Assembly: GCA_039931435.1 (NCBI GenBank)
Contig: JBDTRY010000231.1
Location: forward strand, 1-6,033
Direction: 5' to 3'
DNA length: 6,033 bases
Source of the DNA: JBDTRY01 sp039931435
Lineage (GTDB): Bacteria; Acidobacteriota; Thermoanaerobaculia; Gp7-AA8
Part shown: piece after piece, positions 1 through 4,917 of the stretch
How positions within the stretch are numbered: the first letter of the stretch is position 1
Layout of the letters: each line of letters opens with the position of its first letter
Program-made: the position numbers and the translations under genes
Notes under the pieces: model-generated
The model's database searches: none
What the model was told of the DNA's origin: nothing
The model's input: only the letters and a program-made list of their open reading frames with translations

Positions 1-314
1 AGGTGGAAGAGATCCAGGACGTCCTCACCGACGTCATGTTCATCAATCGCGGCCGAATTGTTTTCCAGTGCAGCATGGAAGAGTTCGAAAGGCGCTACCT
101 GGAAGTACTGGTAAATCCCGAGAACGTTTCTGCGGCCAAAGCGCTTCAGCCTTTTCACGAGCGCCAGCTGTTCGGTCGCAGCGTCCTGCTCTTCGACCAC
201 GCCGATCGCCGGCAACTGGCGGCACTCGGCGACGTGCGTACCCCCAGCATTGCCGACATGTTCGTTGCCGTGATCGGCGATCAGGCTGGCCCGGCAGAAG
301 GAGCGGCTCGATGA
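1..314 (+). CDS. ABC transporter ATP-binding protein, C-terminal part (5' end outside window)
   Basis: This is the 3' end of an ABC ATPase gene. The frame is open from the first base, and 103 complete codons precede the TGA at 312-314. The first residues, VEEIQDVLTDVMFINRGRIV, match what normally follows the H-loop histidine (pattern STHQVEEIQ), so the Walker A, signature and Walker B motifs lie upstream of the window. The rest (EEFERRYLEV, then HERQLFGRSVLLFD, then RTPSIADMFVAVIGD) is the C-terminal extension seen in ATPases paired with ABC-2 permeases. The protein would hydrolyse ATP on the cytoplasmic face to drive the permease encoded next. The stop overlaps the permease ATG as ATGA, so the two are co-transcribed and probably translationally coupled. 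The substrate cannot be read from this fragment. The family assignment is firm; the specificity is unknown. Confidence 0.88.
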   Translation, partial: VEEIQDVLTDVMFINRGRIVFQCSMEEFERRYLEVLVNPENVSAAKALQPFHERQLFGRSVLLFDHADRRQLAALGDVRTPSIADMFVAVIGDQAGPAEGAAR

Positions 315-1237
315 ATCCGGACGTGGTCGTCGAATCTGCAGAGACAGCCCGGGAAATGGCGCCGGCGCACATCCCGGCCAGCCGGCTCCTGTACTGGTCT
401 GTGCGGCGCGAGTTGTGGGAGAACCGTTCCATCTACCTGGCACCGCTGGCCGTCGCCGCGCTCTTTCTTTTCGGATTCGTGATCAGCACGATCCGACAGG
501 CGGGCAGAATCCGTGCGGCCCTGGAGCCGGTGAGGTTGCATGATCAAAAGTTCCTGCAGGAGCCCTACGCCTTCGCCGCGCTTCTGCTGATGGCCACTAC
601 GTTCCTGGTCACGTTGTTCTATTGTCTCGACGCGCTGAATGGTGAACGGCGTGATCGCAGCATCCTCTTCTGGAAATCACTTCCGGTTTCTGATTTGACG
701 ACAGTGCTCTCCAAAGCGAGCATTCCCCTCATCATCATGCCCCTGCTGACCTTCGCCATCACCGTGGCCACCCAATGCATCATGATGGTTCTGAGCAGCA
801 TGATCGTGGCGGGGAGAGGGCTGGATATGGGGACGCTCTGGCCCCATCCTTCTTTGTTCCGGATGTCCGTGATGCTGTTTTATCACCTGTTTTTCATCCA
901 TGGGCTCTGGTTTGCGCCCTTCTATGGTTGGCTGCTCCTCGTGTCGGGCTGGTCGCGGCGCGCCGCGATTCTATGGGCGACATTGCCTCTTCTGGCCATT
1001 GGCGCCGTTGAAAAGCTTGTCTTCAACAGTTCACATTTCGCCGCCATGCTCACGTACCGCTTCAGTGGCGGCTCGCAGGATGACTCGTTCTCGGGAGGCG
1101 GGATGTCCATGGACCCGGGGAAGATGTTCGATCCCGTTGCGTTCATGAGCAGCCCCGGTCTGTGGATCGGGCTGATTGCAACAGCGGTATTCCTGGCCGC
1201 GGCAGTACGGCTGCGCCGCAATCGCCAGCCAAACTGA
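311..1237 (+). CDS. ABC-2 type transporter permease
   Basis: This is a 308-aa integral membrane protein. Hydrophobic segments lie near residues 41-62, 87-109, 136-158, 183-212, 217-233 and 284-302, in line with the roughly six-helix ABC-2 permease plan. The cytoplasmic stretch GERRDRSILFWKSLPVSD (residues 111-128), after FYCLDALN, is characteristic of this permease family and probably contacts the ATPase. A Gly/Ser/Met-rich loop (about residues 242-275) lies before the last helix. The ATG at 311 is chosen because AAGGAG at 298-303 sits 7 nt upstream and because it overlaps the ATPase stop as ATGA. The same frame stays open back to position 68 inside the ATPase gene, but that extension is high-GC read-through. 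With its ATPase it would form an exporter, perhaps of a peptide or lipid; the substrate is not deducible. The stop at 1235-1237 overlaps a REP-like palindrome. Confidence 0.92.
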   Translation: MNPDVVVESAETAREMAPAHIPASRLLYWSVRRELWENRSIYLAPLAVAALFLFGFVISTIRQAGRIRAALEPVRLHDQKFLQEPYAFAALLLMATTFLVTLFYCLDALNGERRDRSILFWKSLPVSDLTTVLSKASIPLIIMPLLTFAITVATQCIMMVLSSMIVAGRGLDMGTLWPHPSLFRMSVMLFYHLFFIHGLWFAPFYGWLLLVSGWSRRAAILWATLPLLAIGAVEKLVFNSSHFAAMLTYRFSGGSQDDSFSGGGMSMDPGKMFDPVAFMSSPGLWIGLIATAVFLAAAVRLRRNRQPN

Positions 1238-1260
1238 TTCGCAACGAGGTTGCTCCCACA
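1234..1260 (-). repeat. REP-like extragenic palindrome
   Basis: On the minus strand this reads as the head TGTGGGAGC, then the stem GCAAC, loop CTC and stem GTTGC, then GAATCAG. Head plus short palindrome plus GCGAA tail is the layout of REP elements known from Pseudomonas and Xanthomonadales (for example TGTAGGAGCGGG...CCCGCGAA). The stem is 5 bp (1241-1245 with 1249-1253). It overlaps the permease stop codon, the usual position for a REP, and could act as a transcription or mRNA-decay barrier. Only one copy is in the window, so repetitiveness is inferred from resemblance. Confidence 0.5.
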
Positions 1261-1303
1261 GCCATGAGGAGATCGTCCCTGGAACCTCCCGGGGCGCATG
1301 CGG

Positions 1304-1397
1304 GACGCGTAACGGGGCATGCACCTACGGCTTGCTGCAGATCTGCCGCTTCGCGCCGCTCATGAGTTCGGGTAGGTGCCGTAGACAAAGACGGCGC
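1304..1397 (-). pseudogene. 3' relic of the two-domain secreted protein gene
   Basis: On the minus strand the frame ends GAVFVYGTYPNS and a TGA at 1360-1362, against DAIFVFGTSPNS and TGA in the full gene at 4918-5679. Similarity continues about 55 nt past the stop: the downstream segment with GCCGCTTC and CTGCAG is shared with the flank of that gene. This is therefore a copied or left-over 3' end with its flank, and not chance similarity of a few codons. Upstream of GAVFVYG the reading frame no longer resembles the parent, and an in-frame TGA lies a few dozen codons further up, so no complete gene is present. A weak LEIR-like match (minus strand, around 1425-1440) hints at a second degraded piece of the same parent. 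Confidence 0.6.
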
Positions 1398-1566
1398 CCC
1401 TCTGCATCCGGAGCCGTTCCGACATTCGAATCTCCAGGGTCTGTCGTTGCGATTTCACTTCACGCTCGGCGGCCGTTCAAGATTCCCGGAATTGGATACG
1501 GAGAGCGAAGCGAAACACGGAGACTCGCTTCCTGCTCTGGACCGAGGCTTGTACGTGGTCAGGATC
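1398..1566. other. non-coding gap between convergent genes
   Basis: No reading frame here looks protein-like for long on either strand, and no RNA gene is recognised. The only structure seen is the hairpin annotated at 1502-1538, which lies between the ends of the ABC operon and the VOC gene. Confidence 0.5.
1502..1538 (-). terminator. hairpin in the convergent gap, possible terminator
   Basis: AGAGC (1502-1506) pairs with GCTCT (1534-1538), and AAGCGA (1508-1513) pairs with TCGCTT (1525-1530). This gives an 11-bp stem with a small internal loop and an 11-nt apical loop. It begins about 28 nt past the stop of the VOC gene. No T-run follows on either strand, so it is not a canonical intrinsic terminator; it could stop or stabilise converging transcripts. 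Confidence 0.35.
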
Positions 1567-1926
1567 CTACCGTTTCGGCTCTTCGTAGAGTCCGAACTCA
1601 TTGCCCACCGGATCGGTAAAGACGGCAAATGCACCCATGTCCGGCCCGATATCCGTGCGCGGCGTGACGACGGCGCCGCCCGACTGTTCGATCGCTTTCA
1701 ACGAGTCGGTAATGCTGTCGACCATGATGTAGGTCCGGGTTCGTTCATCGGGCCTTCGGTCGCTTTCCTTGACCCAGGTCCCGCTTACCCCGGCTGGATC
1801 ATCGAACGCCAGGTTTCCGTCTCCCCGTTCCCGCACCTTCCAGCCAAAGATCTCGGAGTAGAAGCGCGCAGAATCCTCGACGCGGTTCGCTGGGATTTCG
1901 AGATAACAGATCTTCCCGTGAGGCAT
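1567..1926 (-). CDS. VOC / glyoxalase-fold family protein
   Basis: This is a 119-aa single-domain protein of the vicinal-oxygen-chelate superfamily (glyoxalase I, bleomycin resistance, extradiol dioxygenase). It shows the paired beta-alpha-beta modules. Module one has KICYLEIPANRVEDSARFY and FGW (residues 5-29), the usual EIP...D...A.FY..FGW signature. Module two has TYIMVDSITDSLKAIEQSGG and ends DPVGNEFGLYEE (105-116). E10 and E115 sit where metal ligands normally lie. The ATG at 1924-1926 is preferred because GGAGGA sits about 7 nt upstream; a TTG five codons earlier would place that ribosome site inside the gene. This subfamily has no single known reaction, so substrate and enzymatic activity stay open. 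It is cytoplasmic, with no signal peptide. It follows the TMEM175 gene on the same strand after a 109-bp gap containing a dyad, so co-transcription is possible but unproven. Confidence 0.88.
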   Translation of the reverse strand: MPHGKICYLEIPANRVEDSARFYSEIFGWKVRERGDGNLAFDDPAGVSGTWVKESDRRPDERTRTYIMVDSITDSLKAIEQSGGAVVTPRTDIGPDMGAFAVFTDPVGNEFGLYEEPKR

Positions 1927-1999
1927 GAGTGCGTCCTCCAATCAGTGAGGCAGAAGGCCCAACGGATTCAAGCTCAGTGGTTCGAATCGCGCGCGAAAT

Positions 2000-2016
2000 G
2001 GTCACGCACTGTGACC
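2000..2016. promoter_or_regulatory. perfect dyad GGTCAC-N5-GTGACC
   Basis: Two 6-bp arms (2000-2005 and 2011-2016) form a perfect inverted repeat around GCACT. It lies about 20 nt past the TMEM175 stop and about 74 nt before the VOC start, on the side both genes read through. It could be a weak hairpin at the channel gene's end or an operator for the VOC gene. No T-run follows. The call rests on symmetry alone. Confidence 0.35.
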
Positions 2017-2035
2017 GGCTGCTCCGCGACGGTTC

Positions 2036-2629
2036 CTATACCGGATCAGCGGACTGCTTGCGTGGCCAGAGAAAGTACACATTGAGCCCTAAAAAGAGAG
2101 CGATGGAAATCCACGGACTGACGAACGCCAGAATCGTCGCCAGAGCATAACCGGTTGGTCCGACCAGGAATCTTCGCGCGATTATTTTTGCGCGATCCGG
2201 CGAGATCGCAGGATTGAGTAACTCCTGATGTCTGGATGCGTGGTTCCACATTGCAACGACAAATACGCCAATGATCGTCAATGTGCCACCGTAGAAGGCG
2301 ACAGCCGTGCTCTGGTTGAGCCCCGAGTGAAGTGCTTCGGCGAGGACGGCCGTTGGAAACGGCAGGAAGGCGATGAACATCAGGTGCAGAGTATTCAGAA
2401 GCAGCAGCTTCTGGTCAACGCGATCGATCCAGTCGAACATAGCGTGGTGATTGATCCAGATCGCGCCGATCACCACGAAGCTGATTGCGTAGGCCAGATA
2501 GGAAGACCACAGCTGAAGAAGTCCATGGCGGAGGTTGGCAATCGGCGGAACTTTGATCTCGAGGACGAGCAAAGTCGTGGCTATGGCGAAGACGCCGTCG
2601 CTGAATGCCTCGAGGCGATTGGTCTCCAC
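2036..2629 (-). CDS. TMEM175-family potassium channel (DUF1211)
   Basis: This is a 197-aa membrane protein. Residues 5-27 (RLEAFSDGVFAIATTLLVLEIKV) carry the family hallmark R...FSD in the first helix. WINHH follows at 58-62, and LNTLHLMFIAFLPFPT at 78-93. Further hydrophobic segments lie near 40-58, 75-95, 108-128, 153-170 and 171-188, giving the six-helix subunit of bacterial TMEM175 proteins. Characterised members assemble as tetramers in the cytoplasmic membrane and conduct K+ with a hydrophobic gate and no TVGYG filter; the function here is inferred from that family. Length is typical. The start is GTG (2627-2629): an in-frame TGA lies only three codons upstream, and TGAGGA provides a ribosome site with a 6-nt spacer. 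That TGA closes a tiny five-codon ORF with its own ribosome site. The 5' end and leader are repeated in degraded form near 4797-4855. Confidence 0.93.
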   Translation of the reverse strand: METNRLEAFSDGVFAIATTLLVLEIKVPPIANLRHGLLQLWSSYLAYAISFVVIGAIWINHHAMFDWIDRVDQKLLLLNTLHLMFIAFLPFPTAVLAEALHSGLNQSTAVAFYGGTLTIIGVFVVAMWNHASRHQELLNPAISPDRAKIIARRFLVGPTGYALATILAFVSPWISIALFLGLNVYFLWPRKQSADPV

Positions 2630-2638
2630 GCCTGGTCC

Positions 2639-2653
2639 TCAGGTGATTGTCAT
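2639..2653 (-). promoter_or_regulatory. leader mini-ORF (M-T-I-T-stop) before the channel start
   Basis: On the minus strand AAGGA, 8 nt of spacer, then ATG ACA ATC ACC TGA. The TGA overlaps the GAGGA ribosome site of the GTG start nine bases further on and is in the same frame. The partial duplicate at 4827-4841 keeps the same design as ATG AGA ATC GCC TGA, also 8 nt after AGGA. It may couple translation, or it may be the ancestral start of the channel gene interrupted by a stop. Confidence 0.35.
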
Positions 2654-2676
2654 GGGGTGAATCCTTGCCGCTGCGT

Positions 2677-2698
2677 CTCCAGGCTCACGGGCCTGGAG
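2677..2698. promoter_or_regulatory. 8-bp hairpin between the secreted-protein and channel genes
   Basis: CTCCAGGC (2677-2684) and GCCTGGAG (2691-2698) form a perfect 8-bp stem with a 6-nt loop. It lies 48 nt before the GTG of the TMEM175 gene and about 123 nt after the stop of the secreted-protein gene on the same strand. There is no following T-run. It could be the 3' end structure of the upstream transcript or a 5'-leader hairpin of the channel mRNA. The rest of 2630-2821 shows no gene. Confidence 0.4.
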
Positions 2699-2821
2699 CT
2701 GCGGACGAAACAGTAACGCACTCGGGACGAAGCAACTCTAAGATCTCCTCAAAATTCGAAGGCCTGGCCCTCAAGATCTTCCGTCCTCAGGGTTTGCGGA
2801 CCGACTCGGCCCATCAATCCC

Positions 2822-3421
2822 CTACTTCAACTTCAACACCGCCTCAGGAAAAATCCCGGCCGTTTCTCCGCGATCGCCCGCCTCGCGCGCCACGATGCGG
2901 ATGATCTGACCTGATTTCGCGCCGATGTCGGTGTAGGCGATCCTGCCTGTGTAGACCTTTCCTTTTGCGGCCGTGTGAACAGCGTCACTGGACGTCAGCA
3001 CATTGCTCTTTTCAGCGATATTGATCAGTGACGACGAAGACGACCGGGCCGCTCCTCCGTCGTCTTCCACCGAGGCGATCAACTCGGAGTCGAACTCCAT
3101 GCCCGGCATGTCGGCGTAGTAGCCGTCGAGGCCCTCACCCCCTGTCTTCGGATTGTTGTCGACGTCGATCGATACTCCGGCGATCAGAGCATCGAGAAGC
3201 GACGCCGGCTTCGGCGCATCGGCCAGCGTCGCCGCGATGACGATGAACTTCCCGTCGCTCGAGAGCTCGAGCTTCACCACATCGACAACGGGCGACCCCT
3301 CGGCGAAGACATCGGGTCCCGCGTCGACCAGCGTGACTACTGCCTTCGGTGGCTCTGCAGCAAAGACCGAACAGAACATCGATGCTGCAATCGAAGCTAC
3401 GACCATCCGGCTCTTCATCAT
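2822..3421 (-). CDS. secreted protein of unknown function, DxDNNPxTG motif
   Basis: This is a 199-aa protein with a clear Sec signal peptide: basic start MMKSR, hydrophobic core MVVASIAASMFCSVF, likely cut after A21 (VFA|AE). The mature part alternates short hydrophobic strands (VVDVVKLELSSDGKFIVIAAT, then GQIIRIVARE), suggesting a beta-sandwich. Residues 86-94 (DVDNNPKTG) plus nearby acidic residues resemble a calcium-binding loop. A five-serine run follows VEDDGGAAR around residue 127. I do not recognise a named family; resemblance to periplasmic or extracellular beta-sandwich proteins is only general. GAGGAG (3426-3431) serves two adjacent ATGs: the spacer is 4 nt to the first (3421) and 7 nt to the second (3418), so the second may be the true start. 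It is divergent from the gene at 3690, with a 268-bp region between them that may hold both promoters. Confidence 0.8.
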   Translation of the reverse strand: MMKSRMVVASIAASMFCSVFAAEPPKAVVTLVDAGPDVFAEGSPVVDVVKLELSSDGKFIVIAATLADAPKPASLLDALIAGVSIDVDNNPKTGGEGLDGYYADMPGMEFDSELIASVEDDGGAARSSSSSLINIAEKSNVLTSSDAVHTAAKGKVYTGRIAYTDIGAKSGQIIRIVAREAGDRGETAGIFPEAVLKLK

Positions 3422-3689
3422 GCCTCTCCTCTTCAACGGGTGCTCGAAAAGTGTTCCTCGGTTGCCGGCAGGCAAGGCGGCTCGTGGACCGGCAATAGTA
3501 GTTCACCTTCCCGGCGCCGTCGATCTTCCTGATGACGAAAGTCGAAGTCTCGCCCTGCAGCAGCCACCCGTACTCATGAACGACCGAGGCAAGGAGCCTG
3601 CCGAATGCAGGTGGTCGTCGGGCAGTTCGGCATGTACCATGGCGCCCCAACGAAACCAGTACTGGCTGAACCATCTCCAGGAGGAGCGT
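3422..3689. other. divergent intergenic region with 5' flank of the repeat gene
   Basis: This 268-bp gap separates divergent genes. From about 3616 onwards it is homologous to the 5' flank of the gene at 4918-5679 (both share CATGTAC-ATGGCG, then CGAAACCAGTAC, then a ribosome site), so the leader was copied with the gene. From about 3484 to 3614 the minus strand reads as an uninterrupted, protein-like frame with third positions almost all G or C, ending near NYYCRST; it has no start and no recognisable family. No sigma-70 promoter is convincing. Confidence 0.4.
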
Positions 3690-4061
3690 ATGCGCCGGGT
3701 GTCTTTCCTGTTTCTCGTCTCCGTTGTTCTTCTGACCGTACTGCCCTCCCCCGCTTCGGGCTTGAATACAGGCGACACCGTCGCGATCATCCCCATCATC
3801 AGCCGCGTCCCCGGCGTGGGAGGGAGTCAGTGGCGAACGGACGTCTTTATCGCCAATCACTCGACGGTCTCCAAGACCCGCACGCCCACGTTCTATCAGA
3901 CGATTCAGTCCAGCGACATCTTTAGATTCGGAATCGCGCCTCAGGCGGACGTGCAGGTGGAATTCAATACTTCCGGCGACCTCATTTACGGGTATGCCTC
4001 GGAAGTACGCAACGACACCGGCGACGCGATCTTTGTCTGCGGCACTTCCCCGAACTCATGA
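3690..4061 (+). CDS. small secreted protein, internally deleted paralog of the 4918-5679 product
   Basis: The product has 123 aa. Residues 1-69 match residues 1-69 of the full-length protein, and residues 70-123 match its residues 199-253. A 129-codon block is missing in frame, and one further Thr is lost (IFTRFG becomes IFRFG). The signal peptide is kept (MRR, core VSFLFLVSVVLLTVL, likely cut after PASG24). The ribosome site GGAGGAG before ATG 3690 is strong. The mature part joins the first half of domain 1 to the second half of domain 2, making one hybrid domain that lacks the central strands. Just before the joint, SKTLTLTFY has become SKTRTPTFY, where Arg and Pro replace strand leucines, so a relaxed or altered fold is likely. 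It may be expressed, or may be an early pseudogene that is still open. Function is unknown; the parent is a presumed extracellular beta-sandwich protein. Confidence 0.72.
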   Translation: MRRVSFLFLVSVVLLTVLPSPASGLNTGDTVAIIPIISRVPGVGGSQWRTDVFIANHSTVSKTRTPTFYQTIQSSDIFRFGIAPQADVQVEFNTSGDLIYGYASEVRNDTGDAIFVCGTSPNS

Positions 4062-4062
4062 T

Positions 4063-4082
4063 CGGAAGGTCGGGGCTTTCCG
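4063..4082 (+). terminator. hairpin directly after the stop codon
   Basis: CGGAAGG (4063-4069) pairs with CTTTCCG (4076-4082) around a 6-nt loop, giving a 7-bp stem with one G-T pair. It begins one base past the TGA of the small secreted protein. No T-run follows, so at most it is a weak terminator or mRNA 3'-end structure. This flank is itself part of the sequence shared with the gene at 4918-5679, where the stem is not kept. Confidence 0.35.
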
Positions 4083-4136
4083 GTAAACAGGCGGCAAGGG
4101 CCGATCTGACTCGGCAATGAAACGGGGGGAACGCCA

Positions 4137-4655
4137 GTGAATCGTCGATCATGGCTGCTGTCATTCGCGGCGGCCTCAACTTTGCTCGTGGGCGCTTGCG
4201 AGCCTCAGCCGAAACCTGCCAGCGAGGCGGCCGTTCCGGCGCTGACCGGCGCCTGGAGGTCCGACGTCCAGTTCAGGACTGGAGCGTTTGCCGCGATCAA
4301 AGATCTGCAATTCATGTACGTATTCAACCTTGGCGGCACGATGACCGAGTCGTCGAACTACGACGGCTCACCGCCCGTGCCACCTGCGTACGGTGCGTGG
4401 AAGCAGATTGGCGCGAACGAGTTCGAAGCCCACTACGAGTTTTACGTGACCGCGCCGCCCAAAGGGATATCCGAGATCACCGGCGGCGGAGGGTGGCTTC
4501 CAACAGGCCGCGGAAGCCTCGTTGAACGAATCACGCTCGCCGCGGACGGCAAGTCATTTCAGTCGACGATTCGCTATGCGCAGTTGGCGAAGGACGGCAA
4601 GCCCACCGAAGCCGGCGGAGAGGCGACCGGGCGAGCTGTCAGAATAGGAATATGA
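4137..4655 (+). CDS. lipoprotein of unknown function, calycin-like beta-barrel suspected
   Basis: This is a 172-aa protein with a lipoprotein signal: MNRRSW, a hydrophobic stretch, then LLVGAC with Cys21 as the lipidation site. E22 at +2 argues against inner-membrane retention if Lol sorting rules apply, so it is probably outer-membrane anchored. The mature part starts with LTGAWRSD (36-43), continues with FNLGGTMTESSNYDG and YGAWKQIGANEFEAHYEF, and ends with ITLAADGKSFQSTIRYAQL and GEATGRAVRIGI. G-x-W at the first strand, a YGxW repeat and a closing G-R are typical of lipocalin-like calycin barrels; this is pattern resemblance only. The start is GTG at 4137, with GGGGGGA ending 6 nt upstream; no better ATG is present. 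It follows the small secreted protein after 75 bp on the same strand. The stop overlaps an ATG at 4652 (ATGA) that may have started a lost dehydrogenase gene. Confidence 0.78.
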   Translation: MNRRSWLLSFAAASTLLVGACEPQPKPASEAAVPALTGAWRSDVQFRTGAFAAIKDLQFMYVFNLGGTMTESSNYDGSPPVPPAYGAWKQIGANEFEAHYEFYVTAPPKGISEITGGGGWLPTGRGSLVERITLAADGKSFQSTIRYAQLAKDGKPTEAGGEATGRAVRIGI

Positions 4656-4803
4656 AGGCCTTCGAAGTTCAGGCTCTGGTATCTACTGCCATTTCAATAC
4701 CACACTGAATGCCATAAAGATCCTGATTTACGGCGCTTCCGGAGCAATCGGCACAGCGGCAGTTCAACTCGCCAAGGGTCGAGGCGCCGACGTCACCGCT
4801 TCG
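4652..4803 (+). pseudogene. fragment of an MDR-type NAD(P)-dependent dehydrogenase / quinone oxidoreductase
   Basis: Codons 4720-4800 encode ILIYGASGAIGTAAVQLAK followed by GRGADVTA. This is the first beta-alpha-beta of the MDR Rossmann fold, with the nucleotide-binding G-A-S-G-A-I-G glycine loop. LNAIK just before it resembles the LNAL that lies further upstream in intact members, which would mean an internal deletion. An ATG at 4652 overlaps the lipoprotein stop and gives MKAFEVQALVSTA, like an MDR N-terminus, but it is in another frame and stops after 18 codons. Intact members have about 310-340 aa, so only some 27-40 codons survive and no active protein can be made. The right end (about 4797-4803) abuts an antisense TMEM175 5' end. 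The core 4717-4800 is well supported; the extension back to 4652 is inference. Confidence 0.6.
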
Positions 4804-4855
4804 AGCGGATGGGTCTCCACGCTTCCTCAGGCGATTCTCATGGGATGAATCCTCG
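4797..4855 (-). pseudogene. duplicated 5' end and leader of the TMEM175 gene
   Basis: On the minus strand GTG at 4818-4820 begins METHPLEA, against METNRLEA in the intact channel; after that the frame turns into antisense of the dehydrogenase relic. About 35 nt of leader match the intact gene's leader (shared GGATTCA-CCCATGA, AATC-CCTGAGGA, GTGGAGACC), including the mini-ORF. Only the first eight codons remain, so no channel can be made. Confidence 0.6.
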
Positions 4856-4917
4856 CGTGCGGAACGTGTAGCTGGGGAATGCACTGACTGCTTACCGCAG
4901 AGCTGCCGCTTCTCCGC

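Noticed and set aside
68..310. In-frame upstream extension of the permease from ATG 68
   Set aside because: It lies wholly inside the ABC ATPase gene in another frame, has an Arg-rich composition, and the ATG at 311 has a good ribosome site and the ATGA overlap.
1398..1460. Small minus-strand ORF (32 codons from GTG) ending in GAVFVYGTYPNS
   Set aside because: No ribosome site, no signal peptide, and only its last dozen codons have a homolog; better explained as a 3' relic.
1975..1995. tRNA T-arm-like GGTTCGAATC
   Set aside because: No acceptor, D or anticodon stems can be folded around it and the T stem does not pair.
1447..2085. 212-codon plus-strand ORF
   Set aside because: It is antisense to the VOC gene, whose protein matches a known family; no ribosome site and no recognisable motif.
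3639..3689. Alternative start MAPQRNQY for the small secreted protein
   Set aside because: RNQY is shared in frame with the paralog leader, but it lies before a strong ribosome site and the signal peptide begins at MRR. The shared residues reflect the duplicated leader DNA.
3135..3860. 241-codon minus-strand ORF
   Set aside because: It overlaps two better supported genes with signal peptides; Arg-rich composition typical of a shadow frame. Only its middle part looks protein-like and is reported as a low-interest finding.
4654..4663. 10-bp palindrome GAAGGCCTTC at the end of the lipoprotein gene
   Set aside because: It has no loop, is short, and is explained by chance in the MKAFE codons; no second copy in a comparable place.
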